Notes: generated by a model not told the origin, from the sequence alone. A DNA stretch of 59,635 bases from Streptomyces carpinensis (GCF_002154505.1 NZ_MUBM01000175.1:1-59635), one strand, 5' to 3'. Counted from the first letter of the stretch, positions 41,441-50,639 are shown. A program made the numbers and translations.

Positions 41441-43267
41441 CTAGAACGCGGCCTCGTCCAGTTCCATCAGGTCCAGGTCGACGTTCTCCGACAGCTTGCG
41501 GGCCAGGGTGACGCCGGGCAGGACGTTGGCGGCGAAGAACTTCGCCGCCGCGATCTTGCCGGTGTAGAACGCCCGGTCCTTGGCGGAGGCCGTCTCGAGC
41601 TTCTCGGCGGCGACCGCGGCGCCCTTGAGCAGCAGGTAGCCGACGACCACGTCACCGGAGGCGAGCAGCAGGCGGGTGGTGTTCAGGCCCACCTTGTAGA
41701 TGTTCTTGACGTTCTCCTCGGTGGCCGCGAGGTCGGTCAGCATCAGGCCGACGACGGCCTCCAGCTCGACGGCGGCCTTGGCGAGGTGCTCGCGGGCGCC
41801 GGCCAGCTCCTCGCCGCCGGTGCCGAGCGCCAGGAACTTCTTGATGTCCTCGGCGAGCGAGTTCAGCGCGGCGCCCTGGTTGCGGACGATCTTCCGGAAG
41901 AAGTAGTCCTGGCCCTGGATGGCGGTGGTGCCCTCGTACAGGGTGTCGATCTTGGCGTCGCGGATGTACTGCTCGATCGGGTACTCCTGCAGGAAGCCGG
42001 AGCCGCCGAAGGTCTGCAGGGACTGGGCGAGCTGCTCGTAGCCCTTCTCGGAGCCGTAGCCCTTGACGATGGGCAGGAGCAGGTCGTTGAGCGCGTGCTC
42101 GGCCTTGGCGTCCTCGCCGCCCGCCTCCTTGACCGCGATCGCGTCCTGGACGGAGGCGGTGTAGAGGACGAGGGCGCGCATGCCCTCGGCGTACGCCTTC
42201 TGCGTCATCAGCGAGCGGCGCACGTCGGGGTGGTGGGTGATGGTGACCTTGGGCGCGGTCTTGTCCATGAACTTCGCCAGGTCCGGGCCCTGGACGCGCT
42301 CCTTGGCGTACTCCAGCGCGTTGAGGTAGCCGGTGGAGAGCGTGGAGATCGCCTTCGTGCCGACCATCATGCGGGCGAACTCGATGATGCGGAACATCTG
42401 GCGGATGCCGTCGTGCTTGTCGCCGATCAGCCAGCCCTTGGCGGGGTGGCGGTCGCCGAAGGTCATCTCGCAGGTGTTGGAGGCCTTCAGGCCCATCTTG
42501 TGCTCGACGTTGGTGGCGTAGACGCCGTTGCGCTCGCCCAGCTCGCCGGTCTCGAAGTCGAAGAGGTACTTCGGGACGAGGAAGAGGGACAGGCCCTTGG
42601 TGCCCGGACCGGCGCCTTCCGGCCGCGCGAGCACGTAGTGGAGGATGTTCTCCTCCATGTCGTGCTCACCGGAGGTGATGAAGCGCTTCACGCCCTCGAT
42701 GTGCCAGGAGCCGTCCTCCTGCTGGACCGCCTTGGTGCGGCCGGCGCCCACGTCGGAGCCCGCGTCGGGCTCGGTGAGCACCATGGTGGAGCCCCAGGTC
42801 TTCTCGACCGCGATCTCCGCGATCTTCTTCTGCTCCTCGGTGCCCTCCTCGAAGAGGATGCGGGCGAACGCCGGGCCGGAGGAGTACATCCAGATCGCCG
42901 GGTTCGAGCCGAGGACGAGTTCCGCGTAGGCCCAGATCAGGGACGGGGGAGCGGTGGTGCCGCCGACCTCCTCGGGCAGGCCGAGCCGCCAGTACTCGGA
43001 GTCCATGAAGGCCTTGTAGCTCTTCTTGAAGGACTCCGGTATCGGCGCGGTGTTTGTCTCGGGGTCGAAGACCGGCGGGTTGCGGTCGGCGTCGGCGAAG
43101 GACTCCGCCAGCTCGTTCTCCGCGAGGCGGGTGATCTCCTCGAGGATGCTCTTGGCGGTCTCGGTGTCCATCTCCTCGAACGGTCCGGTGCCGTACAGCT
43201 TGTCGCGTCCGAGGACTTCGAAGAGGTTGAACTCGATGTCGCGGAGATTGGACTTGTAGTGCCCCAT
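41441..43267 (-). CDS. Large acyl-CoA dehydrogenase (FadE5/AcdB type)
   Basis: A 608-residue FAD-dependent acyl-CoA dehydrogenase with the extended C-terminal domain of very-long-chain enzymes. It has MVLTEPDAGSDVGAGRTKA (FAD/substrate segment), EGVKRFITSGEHDM, and the active-site loop DTLYEGTTAIQGQD, whose Glu is the catalytic base. The C-terminal 120 residues form the extra helical domain. The ATG at 43267 (MGHYKSNLRDIEFNLFEVLG) is the conserved start. A pirin gene is about 1 kb away; in S. ambofaciens PirA is reported to bind and inhibit AcdB, so this may be that enzyme (from memory). Upstream lies a TACC-N4-GGTA element near 43352. Confidence 0.9.
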   Translation of the reverse strand: MGHYKSNLRDIEFNLFEVLGRDKLYGTGPFEEMDTETAKSILEEITRLAENELAESFADADRNPPVFDPETNTAPIPESFKKSYKAFMDSEYWRLGLPEEVGGTTAPPSLIWAYAELVLGSNPAIWMYSSGPAFARILFEEGTEEQKKIAEIAVEKTWGSTMVLTEPDAGSDVGAGRTKAVQQEDGSWHIEGVKRFITSGEHDMEENILHYVLARPEGAGPGTKGLSLFLVPKYLFDFETGELGERNGVYATNVEHKMGLKASNTCEMTFGDRHPAKGWLIGDKHDGIRQMFRIIEFARMMVGTKAISTLSTGYLNALEYAKERVQGPDLAKFMDKTAPKVTITHHPDVRRSLMTQKAYAEGMRALVLYTASVQDAIAVKEAGGEDAKAEHALNDLLLPIVKGYGSEKGYEQLAQSLQTFGGSGFLQEYPIEQYIRDAKIDTLYEGTTAIQGQDYFFRKIVRNQGAALNSLAEDIKKFLALGTGGEELAGAREHLAKAAVELEAVVGLMLTDLAATEENVKNIYKVGLNTTRLLLASGDVVVGYLLLKGAAVAAEKLETASAKDRAFYTGKIAAAKFFAANVLPGVTLARKLSENVDLDLMELDEAAF

Positions 43268-43346
43268 GGCCACGGCTCCCGTTGAGGACTCGGCGAGGCA
43301 CTGACTCCTCGCATCTGGTTCACGTACCAACTAGTAGCTCAGATGA

Positions 43347-43363
43347 TGCTACCCGTCGGTAAT
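43347..43363. promoter_or_regulatory. Possible operator upstream of acyl-CoA dehydrogenase
   Basis: CTACCCGTCGGTAAT contains TACC-CGTC-GGTA, resembling TetR operators of fatty-acid genes; it overlaps an AT-rich patch and a TAGCAT -10-like box on the minus strand. Weak evidence. Confidence 0.4.
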
Positions 43364-43486
43364 AAGAAGCAACCCCTGACGGTGTGGTCTGTGACGCGTC
43401 TCCCGTGAGACCGGTTCCGGGTGCCGGTTCAGGCCGCCGTCCGCGGACCGTAGGTCCGGCGCCGGACGCGTCGGTACCCTGGGCGC

Positions 43487-43972
43487 ATGTACGGATACGG
43501 CCAGCCGATGGACGGGGGCGCCGCGCAGCAGCAGTACGCGCCGCCGCAGGAGCAGATGCCGGGCGGCATGGCGGGGGGCTACGGGCAGCAGCAGCCGCTG
43601 TACCCCGAGCCGTCGCCGCCCTCGCTCGCGGACGCGGTCCGTGCGTTCACCACCGGGCAGATGGCCGCGGAGGACTTCCAGCAGATCTTCGCCACGTCGA
43701 AGGTGTACTGCCCGCGCGGCGACACCCCGGGCTTCCTGGCGCTGCACAACACCCAGCAGCCGGTGATCCCGATGTTCACCTCGCTGAAGGAACTGCGCCG
43801 GTACGCCGGCAAGGAGTCCAAGTACTTCGTGATCACCGGCGCGGAGGTGATCGACCTGCTGCCGACCGGGTACGGCTTCGTCCTGGACATGGAGGGCGAG
43901 CACCGGATGGTGTTCGACGCCAAGGCCGTGGAGCAGATGGTCGACTTCGCGATGCGCAGGATGTACGGCTGA
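43487..43972 (+). CDS. SseB family protein
   Basis: A 161-residue protein. Residues 1-48 are Gln/Gly/Pro/Tyr-rich and disordered; 49-161 are an SseB-like domain (AFTTGQMAAEDFQQIFATSK; PVIPMFTSLKELRRYAG; GFVLDMEGEHRMVFDAKAVE). In enterobacteria SseB names a secretion-linked protein, but in actinobacteria the domain's function is unknown and often type VII-associated; no such genes are nearby. TACCCT sits six bases before the ATG (43475-43480), suggesting leaderless expression. Confidence 0.85.
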   Translation: MYGYGQPMDGGAAQQQYAPPQEQMPGGMAGGYGQQQPLYPEPSPPSLADAVRAFTTGQMAAEDFQQIFATSKVYCPRGDTPGFLALHNTQQPVIPMFTSLKELRRYAGKESKYFVITGAEVIDLLPTGYGFVLDMEGEHRMVFDAKAVEQMVDFAMRRMYG

Positions 43973-44357
43973 GCCACTCCCTGTGCCGGAGGCCTCGCGG
44001 GGCCGCCCCTTGGGGCGCCCGTGACCTCGATCGACACCTCGCCGCCGGTCCTTCACGCCGGCGGCGTTCTGCTGCCCGGCGGCCGGGCGGCCCCGATGAG
44101 CTGCGGTCGGCGGCCCGACCTCCTGCCGGGCCGCCGGCCGCACGCCGACCGCCGGTCCGCGGCCCTGCCCCTGGGGGCTCCGGGCTTGCGGCGGCGTACT
44201 CCCGCGCCTCCCGGGGCGCGTCCGGCGCGGTGATGCGCCGCCCCGCGGACGGTGTCGGAGGGTGTCGGGGATTCGGGAATGTCCTCCTGGCTTCTGCCGT
44301 TGTGCTTGGCAAGAAGTTGAATGCTCAACTAGAGTGGCCGCACAAGGAGGTACCGAC
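43973..44357. other. Intergenic region upstream of pirin
   Basis: About 385 bp between the SseB stop and the pirin ATG. The 5' two thirds contains only shadow reading frames; the last 60 bp carries the pirin promoter, an inverted repeat and the ribosome site. Confidence 0.6.
44306..44335 (+). promoter_or_regulatory. Pirin promoter with operator in the spacer
   Basis: TTGGCA (44306-44311) and TAGAGT (44330-44335) are separated by 18 bp, a sigma-70-like promoter. The inverted repeat AGTTGA-ATGC-TCAACT (44315-44330) fills the spacer, so a bound regulator would block RNA polymerase. Confidence 0.65.
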
Positions 44358-45335
44358 ATGCCTGCAGTGACCGTCGAGAACCCGCTGGCTCTGCCCCGTG
44401 TGGCCGCGCCGGCCGACGCCGTGGCACGGCCCGTGCTCGCAGTGACGACCGCGCCGAGCGGTTTCGAGGGCGAGGGTTTCCCGGTTCGCCGGGCGTTCGC
44501 CGGAATCAACTACCGCCATCTCGACCCGTTCATCATGATGGACCAGATGGGCGAGGTGGAGTACGCGCCGGGTGAGCCCAAGGGCACCCCCTGGCACCCC
44601 CACCGCGGCTTCGAGACCGTGACCTACATCATCGACGGCATCTTCGACCACCAGGACAGCCAGGGTGGCGGCGGCACCATCACCAACGGCGACACCCAGT
44701 GGATGACGGCGGGCAGCGGCCTGCTGCACATCGAGGCTCCGCCGGAGTCCCTCGTCATGTCCGGCGGCCTCTTCCACGGCCTGCAGCTGTGGGTGAACCT
44801 CCCCGCCAAGGACAAGATGATGTCGCCGCGCTACCAGGACATCCGCGGGGGCAACGTGCAGCTGCTCACCTCCCCCGACGGTGGTGCGCTGCTCCGCGTC
44901 ATCGCCGGTGAGCTGGACGGCCACACCGGTCCGGGCAGCACGCACACGCCGATCACGATGATCCACGCGACCCTCGCCCCCGGTGCGGAGGTCACCCTGC
45001 CCTGGCGCGAGGACTTCAACGGCCTGGCGTACGTGCTGGCCGGCAAGGGCTCGGTCGGTGCCGAGCGGCGGCCGATCCACCTCGGCCAGACCGCCGTCTT
45101 CGGCGCCGGCTCCTCGCTGACCGTCCGCGCGGACGAGAAGCAGGAGTCCCGTACGCCGGACCTGGAGGTCGTCCTGCTCGGCGGCCGGCCGATCCGTGAG
45201 CCGATGGCCCACTACGGTCCGTTCGTCATGAACACCCGGGACGAACTCATGCAGGCCTTCGAGGACTTCCAGAAGGGCCGCCTGGGGACGATCCCGGCGG
45301 TCCACGGAATGACGGAGACGGGCCCGCAGGGCTGA
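44358..45335 (+). CDS. Pirin family protein
   Basis: A 325-residue bicupin. The N-terminal cupin has PHRGFETVTYIIDG and HQDSQGGGGTITNGDTQWMT, containing the His/His/His/Glu iron ligands, and the Pirin_C domain begins near 190. Pirins bind Fe and act as redox sensors or quercetin dioxygenases; in Streptomyces a pirin modulates acyl-CoA dehydrogenase and central carbon flux under oxidative stress. The start has a strong AAGGAGG at 44344-44350. The operator-containing promoter and the nearby acyl-CoA dehydrogenase support such a role. Confidence 0.92.
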   Translation: MPAVTVENPLALPRVAAPADAVARPVLAVTTAPSGFEGEGFPVRRAFAGINYRHLDPFIMMDQMGEVEYAPGEPKGTPWHPHRGFETVTYIIDGIFDHQDSQGGGGTITNGDTQWMTAGSGLLHIEAPPESLVMSGGLFHGLQLWVNLPAKDKMMSPRYQDIRGGNVQLLTSPDGGALLRVIAGELDGHTGPGSTHTPITMIHATLAPGAEVTLPWREDFNGLAYVLAGKGSVGAERRPIHLGQTAVFGAGSSLTVRADEKQESRTPDLEVVLLGGRPIREPMAHYGPFVMNTRDELMQAFEDFQKGRLGTIPAVHGMTETGPQG

Positions 45336-45355
45336 CCGCTCGTCACACCGCTCAC

Positions 45356-45390
45356 CCGGGCGGGCTGTCCGTGCAGGACAGCCCGCCCGG
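45356..45390 (+). terminator. Strong terminator after pirin
   Basis: CCGGGCGGGCTGTCC (45356-45370) and its exact complement (45376-45390) form a 15-bp stem with loop GTGCA, 20 bp after the pirin stop. It separates pirin from the transporter gene and argues against starts inside the hairpin. Confidence 0.88.
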
Positions 45391-45409
45391 CGCATGTTCC
45401 GCTGGTGGG

Positions 45410-46435
45410 GTGCACCTGCTGCCCGAGCCCATGAGACGTCTGGCCGCCTGGTGTGCCGTCGTGCTGCTGGTCTCGGGGGTGGTGTGGATCGTGGTGCGGC
45501 TGTGCGTGACGTTCCGTACGACCGTGACGCCCGTGCTGCTGGCGCTGTTGGGGAGCGCTCTGCTGCGGCCCCTGTACCGGCGGCTGGTGCGGGCGAAGGT
45601 CAACCGGTCGCTCGCCGCCGGGATCACCTGTGCCGCCGTCCTGGTCTGCGTCGGCGGCGTGGGGTACATCGTGGTCCTCGCGCTGATCGACAGCGGGCAG
45701 CAGATCGCCTCCTCCCTGGAGCACGCCGCCAGGTCGCTCGCCGTCCACCTCGGGGCGGCCGGTGCCTCCCTGAAGGACCTCGCCTCCCACGGCCGGGACC
45801 TGCTGTCGAAGTTCGGAGGGACGGCCGTCTCCAACGTCATCAGCGGGGTCAGCCTGGTCGCGGAGTACATCGCCATGGCCGTGCTGGCCCTGGTGCTGGT
45901 GTTCTTCTTCCTGCGCGACGCGGACCGGGCCATGCTCGCCCTGCGCTCGATCGCCCCGGGTGATTCCGCCGACGTGGCCGAGGCCATGGCCCGGCGGGCC
46001 TTCGCGGCCGTCGAGGGCTTCATGCGCGGCACCACGCTCATCGCGCTCATCGACGCCGGCTGCATCACCGTCGGCCTGGTCGTGCTCGACGTGCCGGGCG
46101 CGCTCGGACTCGGCGCGCTGGTCTTCGTCGGCGCCTACATCCCCTACCTGGGCGCGTTCATCTCCGGTGCCGTGTCCGTGCTGGTCGCGTTCGCCGACCG
46201 AGGGCTCGTCATCGCGCTCTGGGTGCTCGGTGTGGTGCTCGCCGTGCAGGTGCTGGAGGGGCATGTGCTGCAGCCGGTGATCCAGAGCCGGACCGTCCAG
46301 CTGCACCCGGCTGCGGTGCTGCTGGCGATCGCGGCGGGGGCGTCGGTCGCCGGGATCGTCGGGATGCTGCTGGCGGTGCCGCTGACGGCGGCGGCGTCCG
46401 GGATCGCCCACGAACTGCGCGAGCGGTACACCTAG
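45410..46435 (+). CDS. AI-2E family transporter (PerM/YdiK-like)
   Basis: A 341-residue membrane protein of the AI-2E family: N-terminal helices (about 12-55), an amphipathic/charged middle region, then the conserved block with GLGALVFVGAYIPYLGAFIS and VLEGHVLQPVIQSRTVQLHP. Some members export autoinducer-2, others act as Na+/H+ antiporters, so the substrate is uncertain. The start is ambiguous: the GTG at 45410 gives MHLLPEPMRRLAAW, an ATG at 45431 a slightly shorter protein; starts further upstream fall inside the terminator hairpin. Confidence 0.83.
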   Translation: MHLLPEPMRRLAAWCAVVLLVSGVVWIVVRLCVTFRTTVTPVLLALLGSALLRPLYRRLVRAKVNRSLAAGITCAAVLVCVGGVGYIVVLALIDSGQQIASSLEHAARSLAVHLGAAGASLKDLASHGRDLLSKFGGTAVSNVISGVSLVAEYIAMAVLALVLVFFFLRDADRAMLALRSIAPGDSADVAEAMARRAFAAVEGFMRGTTLIALIDAGCITVGLVVLDVPGALGLGALVFVGAYIPYLGAFISGAVSVLVAFADRGLVIALWVLGVVLAVQVLEGHVLQPVIQSRTVQLHPAAVLLAIAAGASVAGIVGMLLAVPLTAAASGIAHELRERYT

Positions 46436-46477
46436 GGACATGGTCACGCGCCCGCGTGCCGTGGCCCGCTCGCCGGG

Positions 46478-48631
46478 TCAGAGTTTGTCGCGCGGCGGCT
46501 CGTACAGCTCGAACCAGATGCTCTTGCCCACCCCCCGAGGCTCGACCCCCCACGCGTCCGCCAGCAGCTCGATCAGCACCAGCCCGCGCCCGGAGGACGC
46601 CAGCTCCCCCGGTCGGCGCTTGTGCGGCAGCTCCTCACCGGCGTCGTTGACCTCCACCCGCAGCCGCCGTTCCCCCTTCTCGCCGCTCATCTCGGCGAGC
46701 AGCAGCGCGTCGGTGTCGGTGTGCACGAGGACGTTGGTCAGCATCTCGGACAGCAGCAGCACCGCCGAGTCCAACTGGTCGGGGGACGACCAGTCGTGCA
46801 GCAGCTCCCGCAGCTGCTGCCGGGCCACCGAGATCCGCTCGGGCTCCGCCTGCGCCACCGTGAGCAGGGTGCGCCGGATCTCCGGCCGGACCGCCACCGC
46901 CCCGCCGTCGGGACGCCGCGTCAGCAGCAGCACGGCTATGTCGTCCTCGCGGCGGTCGGCGAGCGGGCCGGTGGTGTGGTGCGAGGACGGCCCGTGCACG
47001 GCCTGGACGAGCGCGTCGGCCAGTTCCTCGGTGTCGCCCTCGTGCCGCTCCAGGAGCGTACGGATGCGCTGCCAGCCGGTGTCCAGGTCGTGACCGCCGG
47101 TCTCGATCAGGCCGTCCGTGCAGATCATCATGGTCTCGCCGGGTTCCAGGGTGAACCGGGTGGTGGGGTAGTCGGCGTCCGGGTCGACGCCGAGGGGCAG
47201 GCCGCCCGCCGTCGGGCGCATCAGAACCGTTCCGTCCGCCATGCGGATCACCGGGTCCGGGTGCCCGGCGCGAGCCACCTCCAGGACCCCGGTGCGGGGG
47301 TCGACCTCGGCGTACAGACAGGTCGCGAAGCGCAGGTCGGAGAGCTCGTCGCTCTCCTCGCCGTCGTCGACGATGCCGTGCAGGAACCGCGAGGCCCGGG
47401 AGAGCACCGCGTCCGGGCGGTGGCCCTCGGAGGCGTAGGCGCGCAGGGCGATGCGCAGCTGGCCCATCAGACCCGCCGCACGCACGTCGTGGCCCTGGAC
47501 GTCGCCCATGACAAGGGCGAACCGTCCCGCCCCGGCCTTGTTGCGGCTCCGGGCCGGCCCGCCGGGCAGCGGAATCATGTCGTACCAGTCGCCGCCGACC
47601 TGGAGGCCGCCGCCGGTGGGGACATAGCGGGCGGCCACGTCCATGCCGGGGACCTCGGGGCCCAGCGTGGGCATCATCGAGCGCTGCAGGCCCTGGCTCA
47701 GCTCCCGCTCGGTCTCGGCGGTCCCGGCCCGCGTGAGCGCCTGGGCGAGCATCCGGGCCACCGTCGTCAGCACCGAGCGCTCGTCGGGCGTGAACGCCAC
47801 CGGGTAGGCGAAGGCCGCCATCCAGGCGCCCATGGTGCGGCCCGAGGCGGTCAGCGGCAGGAACGCCCAGGAGCGGCGGTTGAAGCGCTGGGCGAGCGGC
47901 CAGGTGAGCGGATAGCGGGCCCGGTACTGCTCCGGCGAGGAGAGGTAGACGGCCCGGCCGGTGCGCACCACCTCGGCGGCCGGGTAGTCCGTCTCCAGCG
48001 CCATGTGGACGAAGGGGCCCTCGTCGCCGGGGCGCTGCCCGTGGTGACCGATGATCGTCAGCCGGTCGCCCTCCACACCGAACACGGCGAGACCGTCCGG
48101 TGAGAAACCTGGCATCGACAGCCCGGCCGCCACCCGCAGCACCTCCGCCGTGGACCGCGCCTCGGCCAGCGCCCGTCCGGCGTCCAGCAGGAACGCCTCC
48201 CGCGAGCGCCGCCAGTCGCCGGTGACAGCGCTGCGCCCGGCCGGGGAGCCCGGCGTCGGCTCGGTGACCTCCTGAAGGGTGCCGAGCAGCTCGTAGGCCT
48301 TGCGGCGCGAGTCGAACGTCGGCCTGGAGCGGCTGCGCACGACCCGGATGATCCGGCCCCGCTCGTCCATGACCCGGATGCGCACCTCGGCGAGGGTGCC
48401 CTCGGCGGCGGCGAGCTGCACCACACCTGTGATCTCGTTCCAGTCGACGGGGTGCAGACGGGCGCGCACCTGGGCCTCCGTCAGGGTGGCCTCCTGGGCG
48501 GGCAGCCCGAGCAGCCGTGCCGCCTCGGCGTCGACCGCGACCAGCCCAGTGGAGGTGTCCCACTGCCACAGCCCGGTCGCGAGGGCGGCGAGGACGTCCC
48601 CCACTCCGGGCAGGGGCTCACCAGTGCGCAT
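46478..48631 (-). CDS. SpoIIE-type phosphatase with PAS, GAF and HATPase domains
   Basis: A 717-residue signalling protein. A PAS-like domain (about 5-115) precedes a GAF domain (about 150-320), a PP2C/SpoIIE phosphatase domain (about 340-565, with GGDWYDMIPLPGG, VMGDVQGHDVRAAG and MMICTDGLIETGGHD), and a C-terminal HATPase (about 590-715) with SEMLTNVLVH, VEVNDAG and GRGLVLIELLADAWG. The design fits partner-switching control, in which the phosphatase dephosphorylates an anti-anti-sigma and the ATPase part can act as an anti-sigma kinase. No anti-sigma or STAS gene is adjacent, so the cognate partner is elsewhere. ATG at 48631. Confidence 0.9.
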   Translation of the reverse strand: MRTGEPLPGVGDVLAALATGLWQWDTSTGLVAVDAEAARLLGLPAQEATLTEAQVRARLHPVDWNEITGVVQLAAAEGTLAEVRIRVMDERGRIIRVVRSRSRPTFDSRRKAYELLGTLQEVTEPTPGSPAGRSAVTGDWRRSREAFLLDAGRALAEARSTAEVLRVAAGLSMPGFSPDGLAVFGVEGDRLTIIGHHGQRPGDEGPFVHMALETDYPAAEVVRTGRAVYLSSPEQYRARYPLTWPLAQRFNRRSWAFLPLTASGRTMGAWMAAFAYPVAFTPDERSVLTTVARMLAQALTRAGTAETERELSQGLQRSMMPTLGPEVPGMDVAARYVPTGGGLQVGGDWYDMIPLPGGPARSRNKAGAGRFALVMGDVQGHDVRAAGLMGQLRIALRAYASEGHRPDAVLSRASRFLHGIVDDGEESDELSDLRFATCLYAEVDPRTGVLEVARAGHPDPVIRMADGTVLMRPTAGGLPLGVDPDADYPTTRFTLEPGETMMICTDGLIETGGHDLDTGWQRIRTLLERHEGDTEELADALVQAVHGPSSHHTTGPLADRREDDIAVLLLTRRPDGGAVAVRPEIRRTLLTVAQAEPERISVARQQLRELLHDWSSPDQLDSAVLLLSEMLTNVLVHTDTDALLLAEMSGEKGERRLRVEVNDAGEELPHKRRPGELASSGRGLVLIELLADAWGVEPRGVGKSIWFELYEPPRDKL

Positions 48632-48824
48632 TGCCCCACTGTAAGAACAGGCTCTCGAACACTGCCACCGAAGGCGTACGGGCACGTGGTCCGCGAACCG
48701 CCGCCGACGCCCCGCGTGAATGGGGGAGAGCCGAGCGTGGGGCGGCCGGTACCCTTGGTAGGTCCGGGCCGGCCCGTGTCCGCGCCCCGGTGATCCCCGA
48801 TCCGCGAAGACTGGATGAACGACG

Positions 48825-50588
48825 ATGCATCGGTACAGGTCCCACACCTGCGGCCAGCTCCGCTCCTCTGACGTCGGCACCGACGTCCGCCTGAGTGGCT
48901 GGCTGCACAATCGGCGCGACCTGGGCGGCATCCTCTTCATCGATCTGCGCGATCACTACGGCATCACGCAGCTCGTCGCCCGTCCCGGCACGCCCGCGTA
49001 CGAGGCGCTGGACAAGCTGTCCAAGGAGACGGTGGTCCGCGTGGACGGCAAGGTCGTTTCACGTGGAACCGAGAACGTGAACCCGGACCTGCCCACCGGC
49101 GAGGTGGAGATCGAGGTCGGCGAGGTCGAGGTGCTGGGCGCCGCGGCTCCGCTGCCCTTCACGATCAACGCCGAGGACGGGGTCAACGAGGAGCGGCGCC
49201 TGGAGTACCGCTTCCTGGACCTGCGCCGCGAGCGCATGCACCGCAACATCATGCTGCGTACGGCCGTGATCTCGGCCATGCGCCAGAAGATGGCCGCGAT
49301 GGGCTTCAACGAGATGGCGACGCCGATCCTGTCCGCCACCTCCCCCGAGGGCGCCCGTGACTACGTGGTCCCCTCCCGTGTGCACCCGGGCAAGTTCTAC
49401 GCGCTCCCCCAGGCGCCGCAGCAGTTCAAGCAGCTGCTGATGATCTCCGGCTTCGACCGCTACTTCCAGATCGCGCCCTGCTTCCGTGACGAGGACGCCC
49501 GCGCGGACCGCTCGCCGGGCGAGTTCTACCAGCTCGACGTGGAGATGAGCTTCGTCGAGCAGGAGGACGTCTTCCAGCCGATCGAGAAGCTCATGACGGA
49601 GCTCTTCGAGGAGTTCGGCAACGGGCGCCACGTCACCTCCCCCTTCCCTCGCATCCCGTTCCGCGAGGCGATGCTCAAGTACGGCTCCGACAAGCCGGAC
49701 CTGCGCGCCCAGCTGGAGCTCGTCGACATCACCGACATCTTCGAGGGCTCGGAGTTCAAGGCGTTCGCGGGCAAGCACGTGCGCGCGCTGCCGGTGCCGG
49801 CGGTCCAGGACCAGCCGCGCAAGTTCTTCGACCAGCTGGGGGACTACGCGGTCGCGCAGGGCGCGAAGGGCCTGGCCTGGGTGCGTGTCGGCGAGGACGG
49901 CTCCCTGAGCGGTCCGATCGCGAAGTTCCTCACGGAGGACAACGTCGCGGAGCTGACGAAGCGCCTGTCCCTGTCGGCCGGCCACGCCGTCTTCTTCGGC
50001 GCGGGCGAGTTCGACGAGGTCTCGAAGATCATGGGCGCGGTGCGGGTGGAGGCCGCGCGCCGGGCGGGTCACTTCGAGGAGAACGTGTTCCGCTTCTGCT
50101 GGATCGTCGACTTCCCGATGTACGAGAGGGACGAGGAGACGGGGAAGATCGACTTCTCCCACAACCCCTTCTCGATGCCGCAGGGCGGCCTGGAGGCCCT
50201 CGAGACCCAGGACCCGCTGGACATCCTGGGCTGGCAGTACGACATCGTCTGCAACGGTGTCGAGCTCTCCTCCGGCGCCATCCGGAACCACGAGCCGGAC
50301 ATCATGCTCAAGGCCTTCGAGATCGCGGGCTACGACCGTGAGACCGTCGAGGACAAGTTCGCCGGTATGCTGCGCGCCTTCCGCTTCGGCGCCCCGCCGC
50401 ACGGCGGCATCGCCCCGGGCGTCGACCGCATCGTCATGCTGCTGGCCGACGAGCCCAACATCCGCGAGACCATCTCCTTCCCGCTCAACGGCAACGCCCA
50501 GGACCTGATGATGGGCGCCCCGACCGAGCTGGACGAGCCCCGCCTGCGCGAACTCCACCTGTCGGTGCGCAAGCCGCAGCCGAAGTAA
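48825..50588 (+). CDS. aspS: Aspartate--tRNA ligase
   Basis: A 587-residue class II aminoacyl-tRNA synthetase. The N-terminal OB fold (about 15-110) has VRLSGWLHNRRDLGGILFID; the catalytic domain has motif 1 (RTAVISAMRQKMAAMGFNEM), motif 2 FRDEDARADRSPGEFYQLD and motif 3 GIAPGVDRIVMLL, with the bacterial insertion domain of about 120 residues. It charges tRNA-Asp, and in bacteria lacking AsnRS often tRNA-Asn too. A parS-like site lies in the coding region at 49056-49069. Terminates at a strong hairpin shared with the convergent metG. Confidence 0.96.
   Translation: MHRYRSHTCGQLRSSDVGTDVRLSGWLHNRRDLGGILFIDLRDHYGITQLVARPGTPAYEALDKLSKETVVRVDGKVVSRGTENVNPDLPTGEVEIEVGEVEVLGAAAPLPFTINAEDGVNEERRLEYRFLDLRRERMHRNIMLRTAVISAMRQKMAAMGFNEMATPILSATSPEGARDYVVPSRVHPGKFYALPQAPQQFKQLLMISGFDRYFQIAPCFRDEDARADRSPGEFYQLDVEMSFVEQEDVFQPIEKLMTELFEEFGNGRHVTSPFPRIPFREAMLKYGSDKPDLRAQLELVDITDIFEGSEFKAFAGKHVRALPVPAVQDQPRKFFDQLGDYAVAQGAKGLAWVRVGEDGSLSGPIAKFLTEDNVAELTKRLSLSAGHAVFFGAGEFDEVSKIMGAVRVEAARRAGHFEENVFRFCWIVDFPMYERDEETGKIDFSHNPFSMPQGGLEALETQDPLDILGWQYDIVCNGVELSSGAIRNHEPDIMLKAFEIAGYDRETVEDKFAGMLRAFRFGAPPHGGIAPGVDRIVMLLADEPNIRETISFPLNGNAQDLMMGAPTELDEPRLRELHLSVRKPQPK
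49056..49069. other. parS variant inside aspS
   Basis: GTTTCACGTGGAAC matches the parS consensus at 13 of 14 positions (A to G in the right half). The half-sites fall on codons for Val-Ser-Arg-Gly-Thr in AspRS. ParB tolerates such variants; occupancy is inference. Confidence 0.75.
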
Positions 50589-50604
50589 CCGGCGCCCGCT
50601 CGTG

Positions 50605-50639
50605 AAACGGCCCGGAACCATCTCGGTTCCGGGCCGTTT
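50605..50639. terminator. Bidirectional terminator between aspS and metG
   Basis: AAACGGCCCGGAACC (50605-50619) and its exact complement (50625-50639), loop ATCTC, form a 15-bp stem with T-rich flanks on both strands, between two convergent synthetase genes. Confidence 0.92.
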
